The notes: generated from the sequence alone by a model not told the origin. Shown: positions 55,225-64,000, counted from the first letter of the stretch. The stretch: DNA of 64,000 bases from Microbacterium sp. ET2 (GCF_030347395.1 NZ_CP128170.1:1674001-1738000), one strand, 5' to 3'. Made by a program: numbers and translations.

Positions 55225-56439
55225 TCAGCCCGCGGGTGCGTAGGCCGGTGCTGCCGGGAGGCCGAAGAACTCCTCGAGCGTGGTGTACCCGCCCTCGCGC
55301 ATCGCCGTAGCGATCTCGGGGCCGACGTAGCGGAGGTGCCAGGGTTCCGGGGCGTAGCCCGTGACATCCGTCCGCCCCTCCTGGTAGCGGACGATCCACC
55401 CGAACTGCCACGCGTTGTCGGCGACCCACGCGCCCTGCGAGGTCGCTGCGAGGTCGTCCAGGGTTCCGCACGATCCGTTCGCACACGGGACGACGTCGGC
55501 GGCGAGACCCGACTGGTGCTCGCTGTGACCGGGCCGGGCGCTGACGAGGTCGGCGCCCTCCACACCACGATCGGCGACCTGCACGCCGTACGAGGTCTGC
55601 TGCGTCGTGTACGACCGGTAGGCGCTCTGCAGCCCGATCTCGCCGGCGCCCGCGGCTGCGGCCGCCGACACCATCGCCGTGAGCGCCGCGGCCGCCTCGG
55701 GGGCGAGGGCGCCTTCGCCGATGTTGCGGACCCCGTCGGGGAAGACGACCGACCCGGGGGCCCAATCGATCGGAGCGAAGGGACGGATCTTGTTGACCAC
55801 CACCCAGCTGAGGTTCGGGTCGTCGAGGCGGAGGCATGGCGCAGTACCGGCGACGACCGCCTCGCGGAAGAGCTGGGCTCCACCGACGGCGGCGATCGCC
55901 GCAGCCTCGTCCTGCGCGGCGAGCGCGGCGGTCACCGCGGGGTCGGTGCAGACATCCTGACCCGCGACCTGCTGCTGTTCCACGACGGGCAGATCGGTGG
56001 CGGGCACCGGCGCGAGGGGCGGTGGGGTGGCGGCCGCGGCGGTCGCCGGGGCGATGAGCGCGCTGAGCGGCGCAGGAGGCGTGGTCTCCGCAGGCGCCGC
56101 GACTGCCGGGGGCGGCTCCTCCGGAGCGAGGCGGGTGACGGCGGCGGTGACGCTCGCGCTGGAGCCGAGGACGAACACCGCGACGAGGGCGGCGGCGACC
56201 GGCACCGACGGCCAGCGGCGACGCCGCCTTCGCACATGCTGGGCCAGCGGAACACCCGGGCCGCCGAGTGCGGAGACACGCCTGGCCGGCACGGCCTCGT
56301 TCGCTCGCGTGGATACCGTCTCATCTGCCCGCGCCGGCGCAGCTTCCTTCCCCCACGGGCGCGCCGCATCGTTCACCCGCGCGCGCTCTCTGGCTTCGCG
56401 ACGGGTGAGGGGAGGAGTGTGAGGAGGGGGCGCCTGCAC
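55225..56439 (-). CDS. M15-family D,D-carboxypeptidase (VanY/DacB-like), membrane-anchored
   Basis: Cell-wall peptidase (404 aa). The cytoplasmic N-terminus of about 70 residues is Arg-rich and contains PLTRREARERA; one membrane helix follows (about 78-100), then a long Ala/Pro linker. The zinc domain shows QSAYRSYTTQ, SARPGHSEHQSGLAADV and EPWHLRYVG, the full M15B set. Two Cys near VPCANGSCG may pair. The GTG at 56439 lacks a ribosome site. It likely trims D-Ala from peptidoglycan. Confidence 0.9.
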   Translation of the reverse strand: MQAPPPHTPPLTRREARERARVNDAARPWGKEAAPARADETVSTRANEAVPARRVSALGGPGVPLAQHVRRRRRRWPSVPVAAALVAVFVLGSSASVTAAVTRLAPEEPPPAVAAPAETTPPAPLSALIAPATAAAATPPPLAPVPATDLPVVEQQQVAGQDVCTDPAVTAALAAQDEAAAIAAVGGAQLFREAVVAGTAPCLRLDDPNLSWVVVNKIRPFAPIDWAPGSVVFPDGVRNIGEGALAPEAAAALTAMVSAAAAAGAGEIGLQSAYRSYTTQQTSYGVQVADRGVEGADLVSARPGHSEHQSGLAADVVPCANGSCGTLDDLAATSQGAWVADNAWQFGWIVRYQEGRTDVTGYAPEPWHLRYVGPEIATAMREGGYTTLEEFFGLPAAPAYAPAG

Positions 56440-56513
56440 CCGTTCATTCTTCCCTCATGAGCGCCGGCTGGCCAGCCCGCCCGGCGCGCTTTCGATGATC
56501 GATGCGCAGGAGC

Positions 56514-56519
56514 TTGACA
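56514..56519 (+). promoter_or_regulatory. -35 element TTGACA of the radical SAM gene
   Basis: Perfect TTGACA. The hexamer 17 nt downstream is TCACCT (56537-56542), a weak -10, which would start transcription almost at the ATG at 56549. Confidence 0.45.
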
Positions 56520-56548
56520 GAGTTTCGAAGACGTGTTCACCTGGATGC

Positions 56549-57685
56549 ATGCGTTGGCAGGGACAGCAGTTGGGCGTGGCGGATGCCGCGGCCCTGCCCG
56601 GCCTCGAGTATCTGAACGGCCTGGTGCGGTCGGTGACCACACCCGAGTTCGCGGGGATCACCTTCCACGAGGTGATGGCGAAGTCGGCACTGAACCGCGT
56701 GCCGGGGTCGTCGGCGATGCCCTTCGACTGGACGATCAACCCGTACCGCGGCTGCTCTCATGCGTGCTCCTATTGCTTCGCCCGGGGAACCCACGAGTAC
56801 CTCGAGCTCGACGCGGGGAAGGACTTCGACTCGCAGATCGTCGTCAAGATCAACGCCGTCGAGGTGGTGCGCAGGGAGCTCGCAAAACCGACCTGGCTGC
56901 GCGACCCGGTGCAGCTCGGCACGAACACCGATCCATATCAGCGCGCCGAGGGCCGCTACCGGCTGATGCCCGGCATCATCGACGCCCTCACCGCGTCGGG
57001 GACGCCGTTCTCGATCCTGACGAAGGGCACGCTGCTTCGACGTGATCTGCCGCTGCTGGCCGACGCCGCGGCATCCGTCCCTGTCACCCTCGCGATGTCG
57101 ATCGCCGTCTTCGACGACGCGCTGCAGGCAGCGCTCGAGCCGGGGACGCCGAGCGCCGCCGCGCGGCTCGACACCGTACGGGCGGCGGTGGACGCCGGAT
57201 TCGCGGTGACGGTCTTCCTCATGCCGATCCTGCCGCACCTGACCGACTCGGTGGCGGCGATCGACGAGGCGCTTCGGCGCATCCGCGACGCGGGCGCGAC
57301 GAGGGTCGTCTACGGCGCCCTGCACCTGCGCCCGGGGGCGAAGGAGTGGTTCCTGCAGTGGCTCGCGCGCGAGCGCCCGGAACTGGTCTCGTCGTACCGG
57401 GGGCTGTACCCGGGAGTCTCGGCGACCGCCCCGAAGGCCTACCGCACGTGGCTCGCGCGCCGGGTGCGCCCGCTGCTGCGCGCCTACGGACTGGAGGGCG
57501 GAGCGGAGGATGACGCGCACCCGCGCGCGACTCGGTATGCGGGGCTGGCGGGCGGCCCGGGCGCGGGGGGCACGCCGCTCTCGCATGAGGCCGCCGATCG
57601 CGCGCGGCTTGCCGCCACGGTGATGACGACGTCGCGCGGTCGGCGTGCCGCGTCTGCGCCTCCGGCGCAGCCGTCCCTCTTCTGA
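56549..57685 (+). CDS. Rv2578c-family radical SAM protein
   Basis: Radical SAM enzyme (378 aa) of a family conserved in mycobacteria and relatives, named after Rv2578c and related to spore photoproduct lyase-like proteins. The 4Fe-4S site is CSHACSYCFARGTHEY, preceded by MPFDWTINPYRG. Other conserved segments are LGTNTDPYQRAE and ILTKGTLLRRDLPLL. The start is ATG 56549 because the family begins MRWQGQQL; the frame is open further upstream. Reaction unknown. Confidence 0.9.
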   Translation: MRWQGQQLGVADAAALPGLEYLNGLVRSVTTPEFAGITFHEVMAKSALNRVPGSSAMPFDWTINPYRGCSHACSYCFARGTHEYLELDAGKDFDSQIVVKINAVEVVRRELAKPTWLRDPVQLGTNTDPYQRAEGRYRLMPGIIDALTASGTPFSILTKGTLLRRDLPLLADAAASVPVTLAMSIAVFDDALQAALEPGTPSAAARLDTVRAAVDAGFAVTVFLMPILPHLTDSVAAIDEALRRIRDAGATRVVYGALHLRPGAKEWFLQWLARERPELVSSYRGLYPGVSATAPKAYRTWLARRVRPLLRAYGLEGGAEDDAHPRATRYAGLAGGPGAGGTPLSHEAADRARLAATVMTTSRGRRAASAPPAQPSLF

Positions 57686-57720
57686 GCCTGCCGTCCCCCA
57701 CCACGCCGCCGCGGATCAGG

Positions 57721-57808
57721 TCGCCGCCGCGCGCGCCGCCCCGGTCGCGCCGCCGCGCGCGCCGCCCCGGTCGCGCCGCCCCGGTCGCGCCGCCGCGCGC
57801 GCCGAACC
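57721..57808. repeat. GC-only short tandem repeat
   Basis: Four head-to-tail blocks beginning TCGC (at 57721, 57745, 57771 and 57785) share CGCGCGCGCC and GCCCCGG parts. It is low-complexity G/C sequence in the 230-bp gap between convergent genes and probably a slippage product. No gene is supported here. Confidence 0.7.
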
Positions 57809-57818
57809 ACCCGAAACG

Positions 57819-57853
57819 CGACGAGCCACCCCGGGATGCGGGGTGGCTCGTCG
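57819..57853. terminator. Bidirectional hairpin terminator
   Basis: CGACGAGCCACCCCG and its exact complement form a 15-bp stem around GGATG between two convergent genes. No U-tract on either side, but stem strength suggests termination for both. Confidence 0.75.
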
Positions 57854-57915
57854 TGAAGGCGGTGGCTCGACGCCCCGCGGGGCCGGACGAGGACTCGCCG
57901 GCGCGGACCCGGACC

Positions 57916-60000
57916 TCAGGAGGTGAGGTCGGCGACCGTCGGACGACCGGCGAGGGCCTCGACGACCTCGTCGCCGGGACGCGCGTCTTCGAAGGGCGCG
58001 TCGATCTCGGCACGGCTGAGCAGCTCCGCCATGCGGCGACGACGCTGACGCGTGACCAGGGTCACGACGGTGCCCGCACGACCCGCGCGGCCGGTGCGGC
58101 CCGAGCGGTGCAGATACGTCTTGTACTCATCGGGCGCATCGGCCTGGACGACGAGATCGATGTCGTCGACGTGGATGCCGCGCGCGGCGACATCGGTGGC
58201 GACGAGCACCCGCACCCGGCCCGAGGTCAGGCGCTCGAGGTTGCGCGTGCGCTTGCCCTGGTTCAGGTCGCCGTGCAGCGCCAGTGCCGGGATTCCGGCG
58301 TCGTCGAGCTGCTCGGCGAGCATCTCGGCGTAAGCGCGGGTGCGGGCGAAGACGAGGGTCTTGCCGTCGCGGTCGGCGAGGGAGGTGACGATCTCCGCCT
58401 TGTCGCGATGGTCGATCACGAGCACGCGGTGCTCGATGGTGCTGGAGTCCTGGTCTTCGCCGGCGACCTCGTAGACGGCCGGCTCGACGAGGAACTCCTC
58501 GACGAGGGCGGCGACCTCGCGGTCGAGGGTCGCGGAGAAGAGGAGCTTCTGCGATCCCTCGGCGGTCAGGCGGAGGATCCGCTGCACCGGCTCGAGGAAG
58601 CCCAGTTCGCACATGTGGTCGGCCTCGTCGAGGACGGCGATCTTCACCTGCGAGAGGTCGAGCTTGCCCTGCTCGACGAGGTCTTCGATGCGACCGGGTG
58701 TGCCGACGATGATGTCGACGCCCTTGCGCAGGGCCCCTACCTGGCGAGCCTGCGGCACGCCGCCGTAGATCTGGGTGGTGAAGAGGCCGACGCTGCGCGC
58801 CAGCGCCTGTACCGTGCGGTCGATCTGAAGGGCGAGCTCGCGGGTCGGAGCGAGGATCAGAGCCTGCGGTGCGCGGCCCTGCTGGCGACGCTGGCCCGCC
58901 TGTGCACGCAGGATCGCCTCGACGAGCGGGGCGCCGAAGGCGATGGTCTTGCCGGAACCGGTGCGACCGCGCGCAAGCACGTCGCGTCCCTCGATGATCG
59001 GGGGGATGGTCGCCGCCTGGATCGGGAACGGCGACGAGGCGCCGAGTTCGTCGAGACGGTTCACGAGGTTCTCGCCGAGACCGAGGTCGCCGAAGCCGAT
59101 GTTGTCGACCTCGTGCGCCTCGACGGCTTCGGCCTGCAGGCGCTCGTGGACGACATCGAGCTGCGCCTCGGCGTGCGCCGAGCGCGCCGGACGGTCGTCG
59201 GTGCGACGCGCCGGACGGTCCTCGTCGAAGCGACGGGCCGGACGGTCGTCGGTGCGGCGCTGGGGTCGGTCGTCGTAGCGGCGCTGCGGACGGTCCTCGT
59301 CGAAGCGACGGGCCGGACGGTCGTCGGTGCGGCGCTGGGGTCGGGCATCGTACCGACGCACCGGACGGTCGTCGCCGGAGCGCGAAGGTCGGTCGTCGTA
59401 CCGGCGCACCGGACGGTCGTCGAAGCGACGCGCGGGACGATCGTCACCCCGACGAGGCGCGCGATCCTCGAAGCGACGCTGCGGGCGGTCATCCTCGAAC
59501 CGGCGCTGCGGACGCTCGCCACCTTCGAAGCGCCGGGCGGGACGGTCGTCACCCCGACGAGGCGCGCGATCCTCGAAGCGACGCTGCGGGCGGTCATCCT
59601 CGAACCGGCGCTGCGGACGCTCGCCACCCTCAAAGCGACGGGCGGGGCGGTCGTCGCCCTGGCGGGCGTACGACCCGCGGTCGCCGCGTGCCTGCGAACG
59701 GATCGCGCGTGCCTCGTCACGGCCGGCCTTCTCCTGCGCGCTCCAGCGGCGCTTCGGCTCGCTCGCTTCGCGGGCCACCCACTCCCGTGAGGCGCCTGCG
59801 CGGCTGTCGGCCGCACCGTCGTTCGCGCGGTAGCCGCGGTGTCCGGGGCTGCGGCTTCCGGCTTTCGCACCGGCACCGCCGGCACCCGCTCCGTCGGCGG
59901 GGCGTCGCTTGCGGTCCTGATAGCTGGAGCCCGCGGCGTAGCGCGGGTCGTAGTTGCGTGCCGGACGTCCGCCGGCAGGCTTCTTGTTCTTCGGGCTCAT
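57916..60000 (-). CDS. DEAD-box RNA helicase with a charged Arg/Asp repeat N-terminus
   Basis: Superfamily 2 RNA helicase (694 aa). The core (about 300-680) has the Q motif region FPIQAATIPPIIEG, Walker A ARGRTGSGKT, DEAD box VLDEADHMCELGF, FSATLDRE and HRSGRTGRAG. The first 280 residues are a disordered basic/acidic tail of DDRPxRRF-type repeats, including a 35-residue unit present twice almost perfectly and encoded by a 105-bp tandem duplication near 59430-59650. Such tails promote RNA binding and condensate formation, by analogy with RGG helicases. GAAGGACC precedes the ATG at 60000. Likely role is ribosome assembly or cold adaptation. Confidence 0.92.
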   Translation of the reverse strand: MSPKNKKPAGGRPARNYDPRYAAGSSYQDRKRRPADGAGAGGAGAKAGSRSPGHRGYRANDGAADSRAGASREWVAREASEPKRRWSAQEKAGRDEARAIRSQARGDRGSYARQGDDRPARRFEGGERPQRRFEDDRPQRRFEDRAPRRGDDRPARRFEGGERPQRRFEDDRPQRRFEDRAPRRGDDRPARRFDDRPVRRYDDRPSRSGDDRPVRRYDARPQRRTDDRPARRFDEDRPQRRYDDRPQRRTDDRPARRFDEDRPARRTDDRPARSAHAEAQLDVVHERLQAEAVEAHEVDNIGFGDLGLGENLVNRLDELGASSPFPIQAATIPPIIEGRDVLARGRTGSGKTIAFGAPLVEAILRAQAGQRRQQGRAPQALILAPTRELALQIDRTVQALARSVGLFTTQIYGGVPQARQVGALRKGVDIIVGTPGRIEDLVEQGKLDLSQVKIAVLDEADHMCELGFLEPVQRILRLTAEGSQKLLFSATLDREVAALVEEFLVEPAVYEVAGEDQDSSTIEHRVLVIDHRDKAEIVTSLADRDGKTLVFARTRAYAEMLAEQLDDAGIPALALHGDLNQGKRTRNLERLTSGRVRVLVATDVAARGIHVDDIDLVVQADAPDEYKTYLHRSGRTGRAGRAGTVVTLVTRQRRRRMAELLSRAEIDAPFEDARPGDEVVEALAGRPTVADLTS

Positions 60001-60386
60001 GATGAGGTCCTTCGTGCTCGCACGAGAACAGCGCTCGAGGTCATGCTCGAGCAACCCGGGCAATCGCCGGCCGGGGCCATTCCTGTGATGTGAAGCGCCG
60101 GCTCGCGATGGCAGAGGGCGCGGGAATCGGCCTTGAGAACTCACAGAAGCCGTCACAACCTGGCGGTGTCCTCAGCCCGACGCCCCCACCGTATCGTCCC
60201 AGCCTGTGAGAGGCCCGATCGGCGGCGTGTCCGCTTGTCATCCGTACGCGCTACCATTCACACCAACGGGCTGGAACCGCTTGGCCCGGGGGATCCTCCT
60301 TTCCTTACTCGCGTCGACCTCCCGGAGGAGCGGTTGGGCACAACCGACCATCGGAACTCGTCGCCGCCCGACCGATCGTGAGCAGC
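60001..60386. other. Divergent promoter region of the DEAD-box helicase
   Basis: No credible gene in 386 bp. The helicase probably has a long 5' leader here: the nearest promoter-like string on its strand is ATACGGT at 60190-60197, more than 180 nt from its ATG, as in cold-shock-regulated helicase genes. TTGTCA at 60236-60241 may serve the DUF998 gene. The leader itself is not resolved. Confidence 0.4.
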
Positions 60387-61343
60387 ATGACCACCGCGAC
60401 CCTTCCGGCCACGGCTCCCTCCCCGTCTGCGCTCACGACCGCGCCCCCGACGTCTCCCGTCGCTCATCCGCGCGTGCACCGCCTCGGCACCATCGCGATC
60501 TCGTCGCTGCCGATCGGCGTGCTCCTGGCGATCCTCACCACCACCGATCCCGACTGGTGGCACCTGCACTTCTCCCAGCTCGGCACCTTCAGCACGGTAT
60601 CGAGCAAGCTGTTCAACTCCACCGTGCTCTTCTCCGGCTTCTTCCTCGCCGCCTACGGCGTGCTCCTCGCCGTCGCCCTCCCCCAGGGAGTGGGCCGCCG
60701 CACGCGCCGGATCTTCCGCGGATCCATCGTGTCAGCGGGGCTGCACCTCACCGTCGTCGGAATGATTCCGATCCCCGTCAGCGTCGTCCTCCACGACCTC
60801 GCCGCGTCGGGCCTCGGGCTGTCGTTCCTCACGATGGTCGCGTCGAGCCTCGGCATCCGCGGACGCCACCTCGCGTTCCGTCGATTCACCCTCTTCTGCG
60901 TGGTGATCCTCGCGAGCGGCATGGTGATCCTCACCGCCGGGTTCATCACGCTCGCCCTGTTCGAGATCGTTGCCTTCTCGCTGATGCTCGTGTGGCTCGG
61001 CCTGCTCCCGCGGGCGCTCGCCTACCGCGCACCCGTCGACGCACGCGGTGACGTCACGGCGAGGACGCCCCGGACGACGGATGCTGCTGCCGCACCTCGC
61101 ACCGAGATCGCCGCGTCCGGTCCGACCCGCCTCCCGGCTCCGGTCATGACCCGCCGACCCGGCCGACCGGCCCTCGTCACCGCGGGTCGCGCTCCTCGGC
61201 GTCGGATTCCTCGTCGGGCGACGCGCCTTCCGGCGATGCACCTTCTGACGTCGACTCCGCCTCGGCCGCCTCGGCAGCCGGCACGCCTGCGTCCGGTTCA
61301 GGTCCGTCAGCACCTGAACCGTCGTCGGCTGACCCGCCCGTAG
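60387..61343 (+). CDS. DUF998 family membrane protein
   Basis: Integral membrane protein with about six helices between residues 40 and 215, matching the DUF998 pattern (ISSLPIGVLLAI, WWHLHFSQLGTF, ALFEIVAFSLMLVWLGLLP). Function is not known. The last 95 residues are Arg/Pro/Thr-rich without homology and their final 167 bp lie antisense to the RND exporter gene, so the true C-terminus may be shorter or a frameshift may hide an earlier stop. Starts at 60378 (GTG) and 60387 (ATG) are both possible; neither has a ribosome site. Confidence 0.75.
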   Translation: MTTATLPATAPSPSALTTAPPTSPVAHPRVHRLGTIAISSLPIGVLLAILTTTDPDWWHLHFSQLGTFSTVSSKLFNSTVLFSGFFLAAYGVLLAVALPQGVGRRTRRIFRGSIVSAGLHLTVVGMIPIPVSVVLHDLAASGLGLSFLTMVASSLGIRGRHLAFRRFTLFCVVILASGMVILTAGFITLALFEIVAFSLMLVWLGLLPRALAYRAPVDARGDVTARTPRTTDAAAAPRTEIAASGPTRLPAPVMTRRPGRPALVTAGRAPRRRIPRRATRLPAMHLLTSTPPRPPRQPARLRPVQVRQHLNRRRLTRP

Positions 61344-64000
61344 GCGTCGACTCCTCCGGAGGCATCGACGTCTCGATGTCGGGGTCCTGCTCGATCACCG
61401 GCAGATCGTCGGGCACCGTGGTCTCTTCCAGGACGACGTCGCCCTCGGCGGCATCCTCCTCGTCCGGTGTCGGCATCTCGACATCGGGAGCCTCCTCGAT
61501 GAGGGGCACAGCCACCGCGATCGCGCCGGTCGCGACGCCGGCCTGCTCACGCAGCTGACGACGGGTGAGACCGGACGACCCGAGAGGTGCACCCCCGGCA
61601 GGGGCGAGTGCGCCCTCGACCGGGGCGGGCGCACCCTCGCCGTCGCGGAGACGACGACGGGCCTCCCGGCGCTCCTTGGCGCCCTCGATGAGGTTGTACA
61701 GCGTCGGGAGGACGAGGAGCGTCAGCACCGTCGAGGAGATGAGGCCGCCGATCACCACCACCGCGAGAGGCTGCGAGATGAATCCGCCGCTGCCGGTGAT
61801 GCCGAGCGCCATCGGAGTGAGCGCGAAGATGGTCGCGAGCGCGGTCATGAGAATCGGTCGGAGCCTGCGCGACCCGCCCGCGATCGTGGCGTCGTGCGAG
61901 GTGAGCCCCTTCTCGCGGTACTGGTTCACGAGGTCGATGAGCACGATCGCGTTCGTCACCACGATGCCGATGAGCATCAGCACGCCGATCAGCGAGGGGA
62001 CTCCGAGCGGGATGCCGGTGACGACGAGCAGCAGGATGGCGCCGGTCGCGGCGAAGGGCACCGAGATCAGCAGCTCCAGCGGCTGGCGCAGCGACTTGAA
62101 GGTCGCGACCATGACGATGTAGACGATGAGGATCGCGGCGAGGAGCGCCAGGCCCAGCTGGGTGAAGGCGTCCTGCTGCTCCGAGACGACGCCGCCGAGC
62201 TCGGCGTCGGCGCCGGTGGGCAGATCGACATCGGCGAGCGCCTCGGTGACGGCGGCCGAGGCGACGTTGAGGTCGTCGGTCGAGGGGGTCACGGTGACCG
62301 TGGCGGTGCGCTGCCCCCGCTCGGTGGTGATCGACGCCGGACCCGCCGACTCCTCGACGGTGGCGATCTGCTCGAGCGGGATCGGGCCCGTGGCGGCGGG
62401 GACCTCCAGCTGCCGGAGCTCGTCGATGGTGAGCGGAGTGTCGGCGGCGGTGAGGTACACCGTCAGCGAGGTGCCGTCGATCTCGACCGTGCCCACCGAC
62501 TGCGGCTGCATCGCCGCCGAGACGATGCCTCCGACCGCGACCTCCGAGAGGCCGAGGCCGGCAGCGGCGTCGCGGTCGACCGTCACGGCGATGAACGGCA
62601 GCGACGAGGAGAGGTTGTTGGACACCTGACCGATGCCCTCCCGGCCGTCGAGCCCGGCGACGACGGCGTCGGTCGCTTCCTGGAGCGTCGGCGAATCGGG
62701 CGCGGTGACATCGATCTCGATATCGGTCGAGCCGAAGCCGCCCTGCGCGGCCGAGACGGTGATCTCGCCCGCATCCTCGAGCTCGGAGACCTGCTGCTGC
62801 ACCTCTTCGCGCAGGGCCACCTGATCGACGTCATCGGCGGTGGTGATCGAATAGGTGATGCCTGTGCCGCCGCCGGCGAAGGCATCCTGCAGCGGCGATC
62901 CGCTCGAGCCGATCGAGACCTGCACGGTCTCGATGCCCTCGATGTCGGTGAGGATCGCCTCGACCTCCTCGGCCGCCGCGCTCTCGGCCTCGAGGCTGGG
63001 AGCGGGCCCGATGCTCTGGGTCATCGTGAAGGTGTTCTGCCCCGAATCGCCCAGGAAGTTCGTCTTCATGAACGGGATCGCCGCGACCGTGCCGCCGAGC
63101 ACCAGCACGGCGATGAGAAGGGTCGCCCACGAGTGACGGAGCGTCCAGCGGAGGATCGGCAGGTACGCCTTCTGCAGCCGGCTCGGAGGTGCCGCCGGGT
63201 CTTCCGGGTCGATCGCGCGACCACCCTCGTCGAGGATGGGCTTGCCGGGCCTCAAGAACCAGTACGCCAGCACCGGCACGATGGTGAGGGCGACGAACAG
63301 CGAGGCCAGCAGTGCGATGGCCGTCGTCAGCGCGAACGGCCGGAAGAGCTCACCGGTGACGTCGCCGACGAAGGCGATGGGGAGGAAGACCGCCACGGTC
63401 GTGATCGTCGACGCGGTGATCGCCGTCGAGACCTCGCGGACGCCGAGGAGGATCGCGGCCCTCTTGTCGGCGTCGCCCACGTAATGGCGCTTGATGTTCT
63501 CGATCACGACGATCGAGTCGTCGACGACGCGTCCGATCGCGATCGTGAGCGCGCCGAGGGTCAGGATGTTCAGCGAGTACCCGAACCCCTGCAGGCCGAT
63601 GAACGTGAGGAGGACGCTCGTGGGGATCGAGATCGCCGTGACGAGCGTCGCACGCACCGACAGCAGGAAGACCAGGATGACGAGGACGGCGAAGACGAGG
63701 CCGAGGGTGCCCTCGACGGCGAGGGTCTCGATCGATTTCTGGATGTAGGGCGCCTGATCGAAGACGACGGTGAATTCCGCCCCGTCGATGGCGTCTTCGA
63801 GGTCGGGGAGGGCGGCGAGCACGCCCTGCGACACCTCCACGGTGTTGGCGGCGGGGAGCTTCGTCACGGCGATGGTGAGCGCCGGCTCGCCGCCCACCCG
63901 CGAGATGCTCGTGACCGGATCCTCGGCCTGCTCCACCGTCGCGACGTCGCCGATCGTGACCGTCTCGGCGCCGAACTGCTCGGCGTCGGTCGGGACGAGG
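61177..64000 (-). CDS. RND-superfamily (HAE1/AcrB-like) efflux transporter, 5' end cut by window
   Basis: Proton-driven exporter of the AcrB/MdtB-like type; 940 residues are visible and the N-terminal few hundred lie beyond the right edge. The proton-relay helix reads IGRVVDDSIVVIENI, and the second half repeats the fold with VLMLIGIVVTNAIVLIDLV. Two porter domains and twelve helices are expected. After the last helix comes an unusual acidic tail of about 170 residues rich in Glu, Asp, Pro and Ser, containing SGLTRRQLREQAG. Such transporters also occur in actinobacteria, where no outer-membrane partner is needed. Substrate unknown. Confidence 0.9.
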   Translation of the reverse strand, partial: LVPTDAEQFGAETVTIGDVATVEQAEDPVTSISRVGGEPALTIAVTKLPAANTVEVSQGVLAALPDLEDAIDGAEFTVVFDQAPYIQKSIETLAVEGTLGLVFAVLVILVFLLSVRATLVTAISIPTSVLLTFIGLQGFGYSLNILTLGALTIAIGRVVDDSIVVIENIKRHYVGDADKRAAILLGVREVSTAITASTITTVAVFLPIAFVGDVTGELFRPFALTTAIALLASLFVALTIVPVLAYWFLRPGKPILDEGGRAIDPEDPAAPPSRLQKAYLPILRWTLRHSWATLLIAVLVLGGTVAAIPFMKTNFLGDSGQNTFTMTQSIGPAPSLEAESAAAEEVEAILTDIEGIETVQVSIGSSGSPLQDAFAGGGTGITYSITTADDVDQVALREEVQQQVSELEDAGEITVSAAQGGFGSTDIEIDVTAPDSPTLQEATDAVVAGLDGREGIGQVSNNLSSSLPFIAVTVDRDAAAGLGLSEVAVGGIVSAAMQPQSVGTVEIDGTSLTVYLTAADTPLTIDELRQLEVPAATGPIPLEQIATVEESAGPASITTERGQRTATVTVTPSTDDLNVASAAVTEALADVDLPTGADAELGGVVSEQQDAFTQLGLALLAAILIVYIVMVATFKSLRQPLELLISVPFAATGAILLLVVTGIPLGVPSLIGVLMLIGIVVTNAIVLIDLVNQYREKGLTSHDATIAGGSRRLRPILMTALATIFALTPMALGITGSGGFISQPLAVVVIGGLISSTVLTLLVLPTLYNLIEGAKERREARRRLRDGEGAPAPVEGALAPAGGAPLGSSGLTRRQLREQAGVATGAIAVAVPLIEEAPDVEMPTPDEEDAAEGDVVLEETTVPDDLPVIEQDPDIETSMPPEESTPTGGSADDGSGADGPEPDAGVPAAEAAEAESTSEGASPEGASPDEESDAEERDPR

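Overview
The window is high-GC, densely packed DNA from an actinobacterium. Codon use, the frequent GTG starts, mycoredoxin, an Rv2578c-type radical SAM protein, a DUF3516 helicase and a YkoE/EcfAA/EcfT-type transporter all fit the Microbacteriaceae, most likely Microbacterium or a close relative; the genus is an inference. About 48 protein genes were recognised. I found no rRNA, tRNA, CRISPR array, prophage, transposase or plasmid signature. Most of the window is chromosomal housekeeping and catabolic sequence, and the most unusual material lies in the intergenic repeats and a few individual genes.

Layout. 1-2.3 kb: a metal (Mn/Zn/Fe) ABC importer on the minus strand with a palindromic operator over its start codon. 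2.4-5.5 kb: a polysaccharide deacetylase, a GtrA-fused glycosyltransferase and a mycoredoxin, followed by a 73-bp tandem array. 5.9-7.5 kb: a membrane molybdopterin oxidoreductase broken by one extra base. 7.5-12.5 kb: a kynurenine cluster (kynA, amidohydrolase, kynU, aldehyde dehydrogenase). 12.5-14.9 kb: an MFS exporter and a protein that reads as a heliorhodopsin homologue without the retinal-binding lysine. 15.3-22.1 kb: a beta-galactoside operon (GH42 enzyme, two permeases, binding protein) with a divergent LacI regulator and paired operators. 22.1-30 kb: AraC regulator and PhyH oxygenase, peptidases, mdh, a CPA1 antiporter, a degenerate recombinase-like protein and a flavin reductase. 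29.8-30.5 kb: a six-copy 115-bp tandem array. 30.5-43.5 kb: UvrA2-like ATPase, tag, acyl-CoA oxidase, fhs with a structured leader, recQ, DUF1697, DUF4262 and the DUF3516 helicase. 43.6-50.7 kb: small acetyltransferase, pirin, a large secreted subtilase, an ECF S-component candidate and a D,D-carboxypeptidase. 50.9-53.8 kb: ECF ATPase pair and T component behind a DtxR-like box. 53.9-64 kb: acyl-CoA dehydrogenase, VanY-like peptidase, radical SAM protein, DEAD-box helicase with an Arg/Asp repeat tail, a DUF998 membrane protein and a truncated RND exporter.

Three themes cut across the genes. Many single-gene or first-gene promoters place a TANNNT hexamer 6-7 nt before the start codon with no Shine-Dalgarno sequence, so leaderless mRNA looks common. 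Genes inside operons are tightly coupled by 4-bp ATGA/GTGA overlaps. Three genes (5919-7521, 8416-9449, 40426-40946) each need a single-base correction to restore a conserved protein, so either the assembly has residual indels or there is real decay. The best candidates for something undescribed are the lysine-less heliorhodopsin-like protein (14106-14885), the two dimer-periodic intergenic arrays (5507-5798 and 29790-30490), the kynurenine-cluster amidohydrolase, and the repeated-hairpin leader of fhs.
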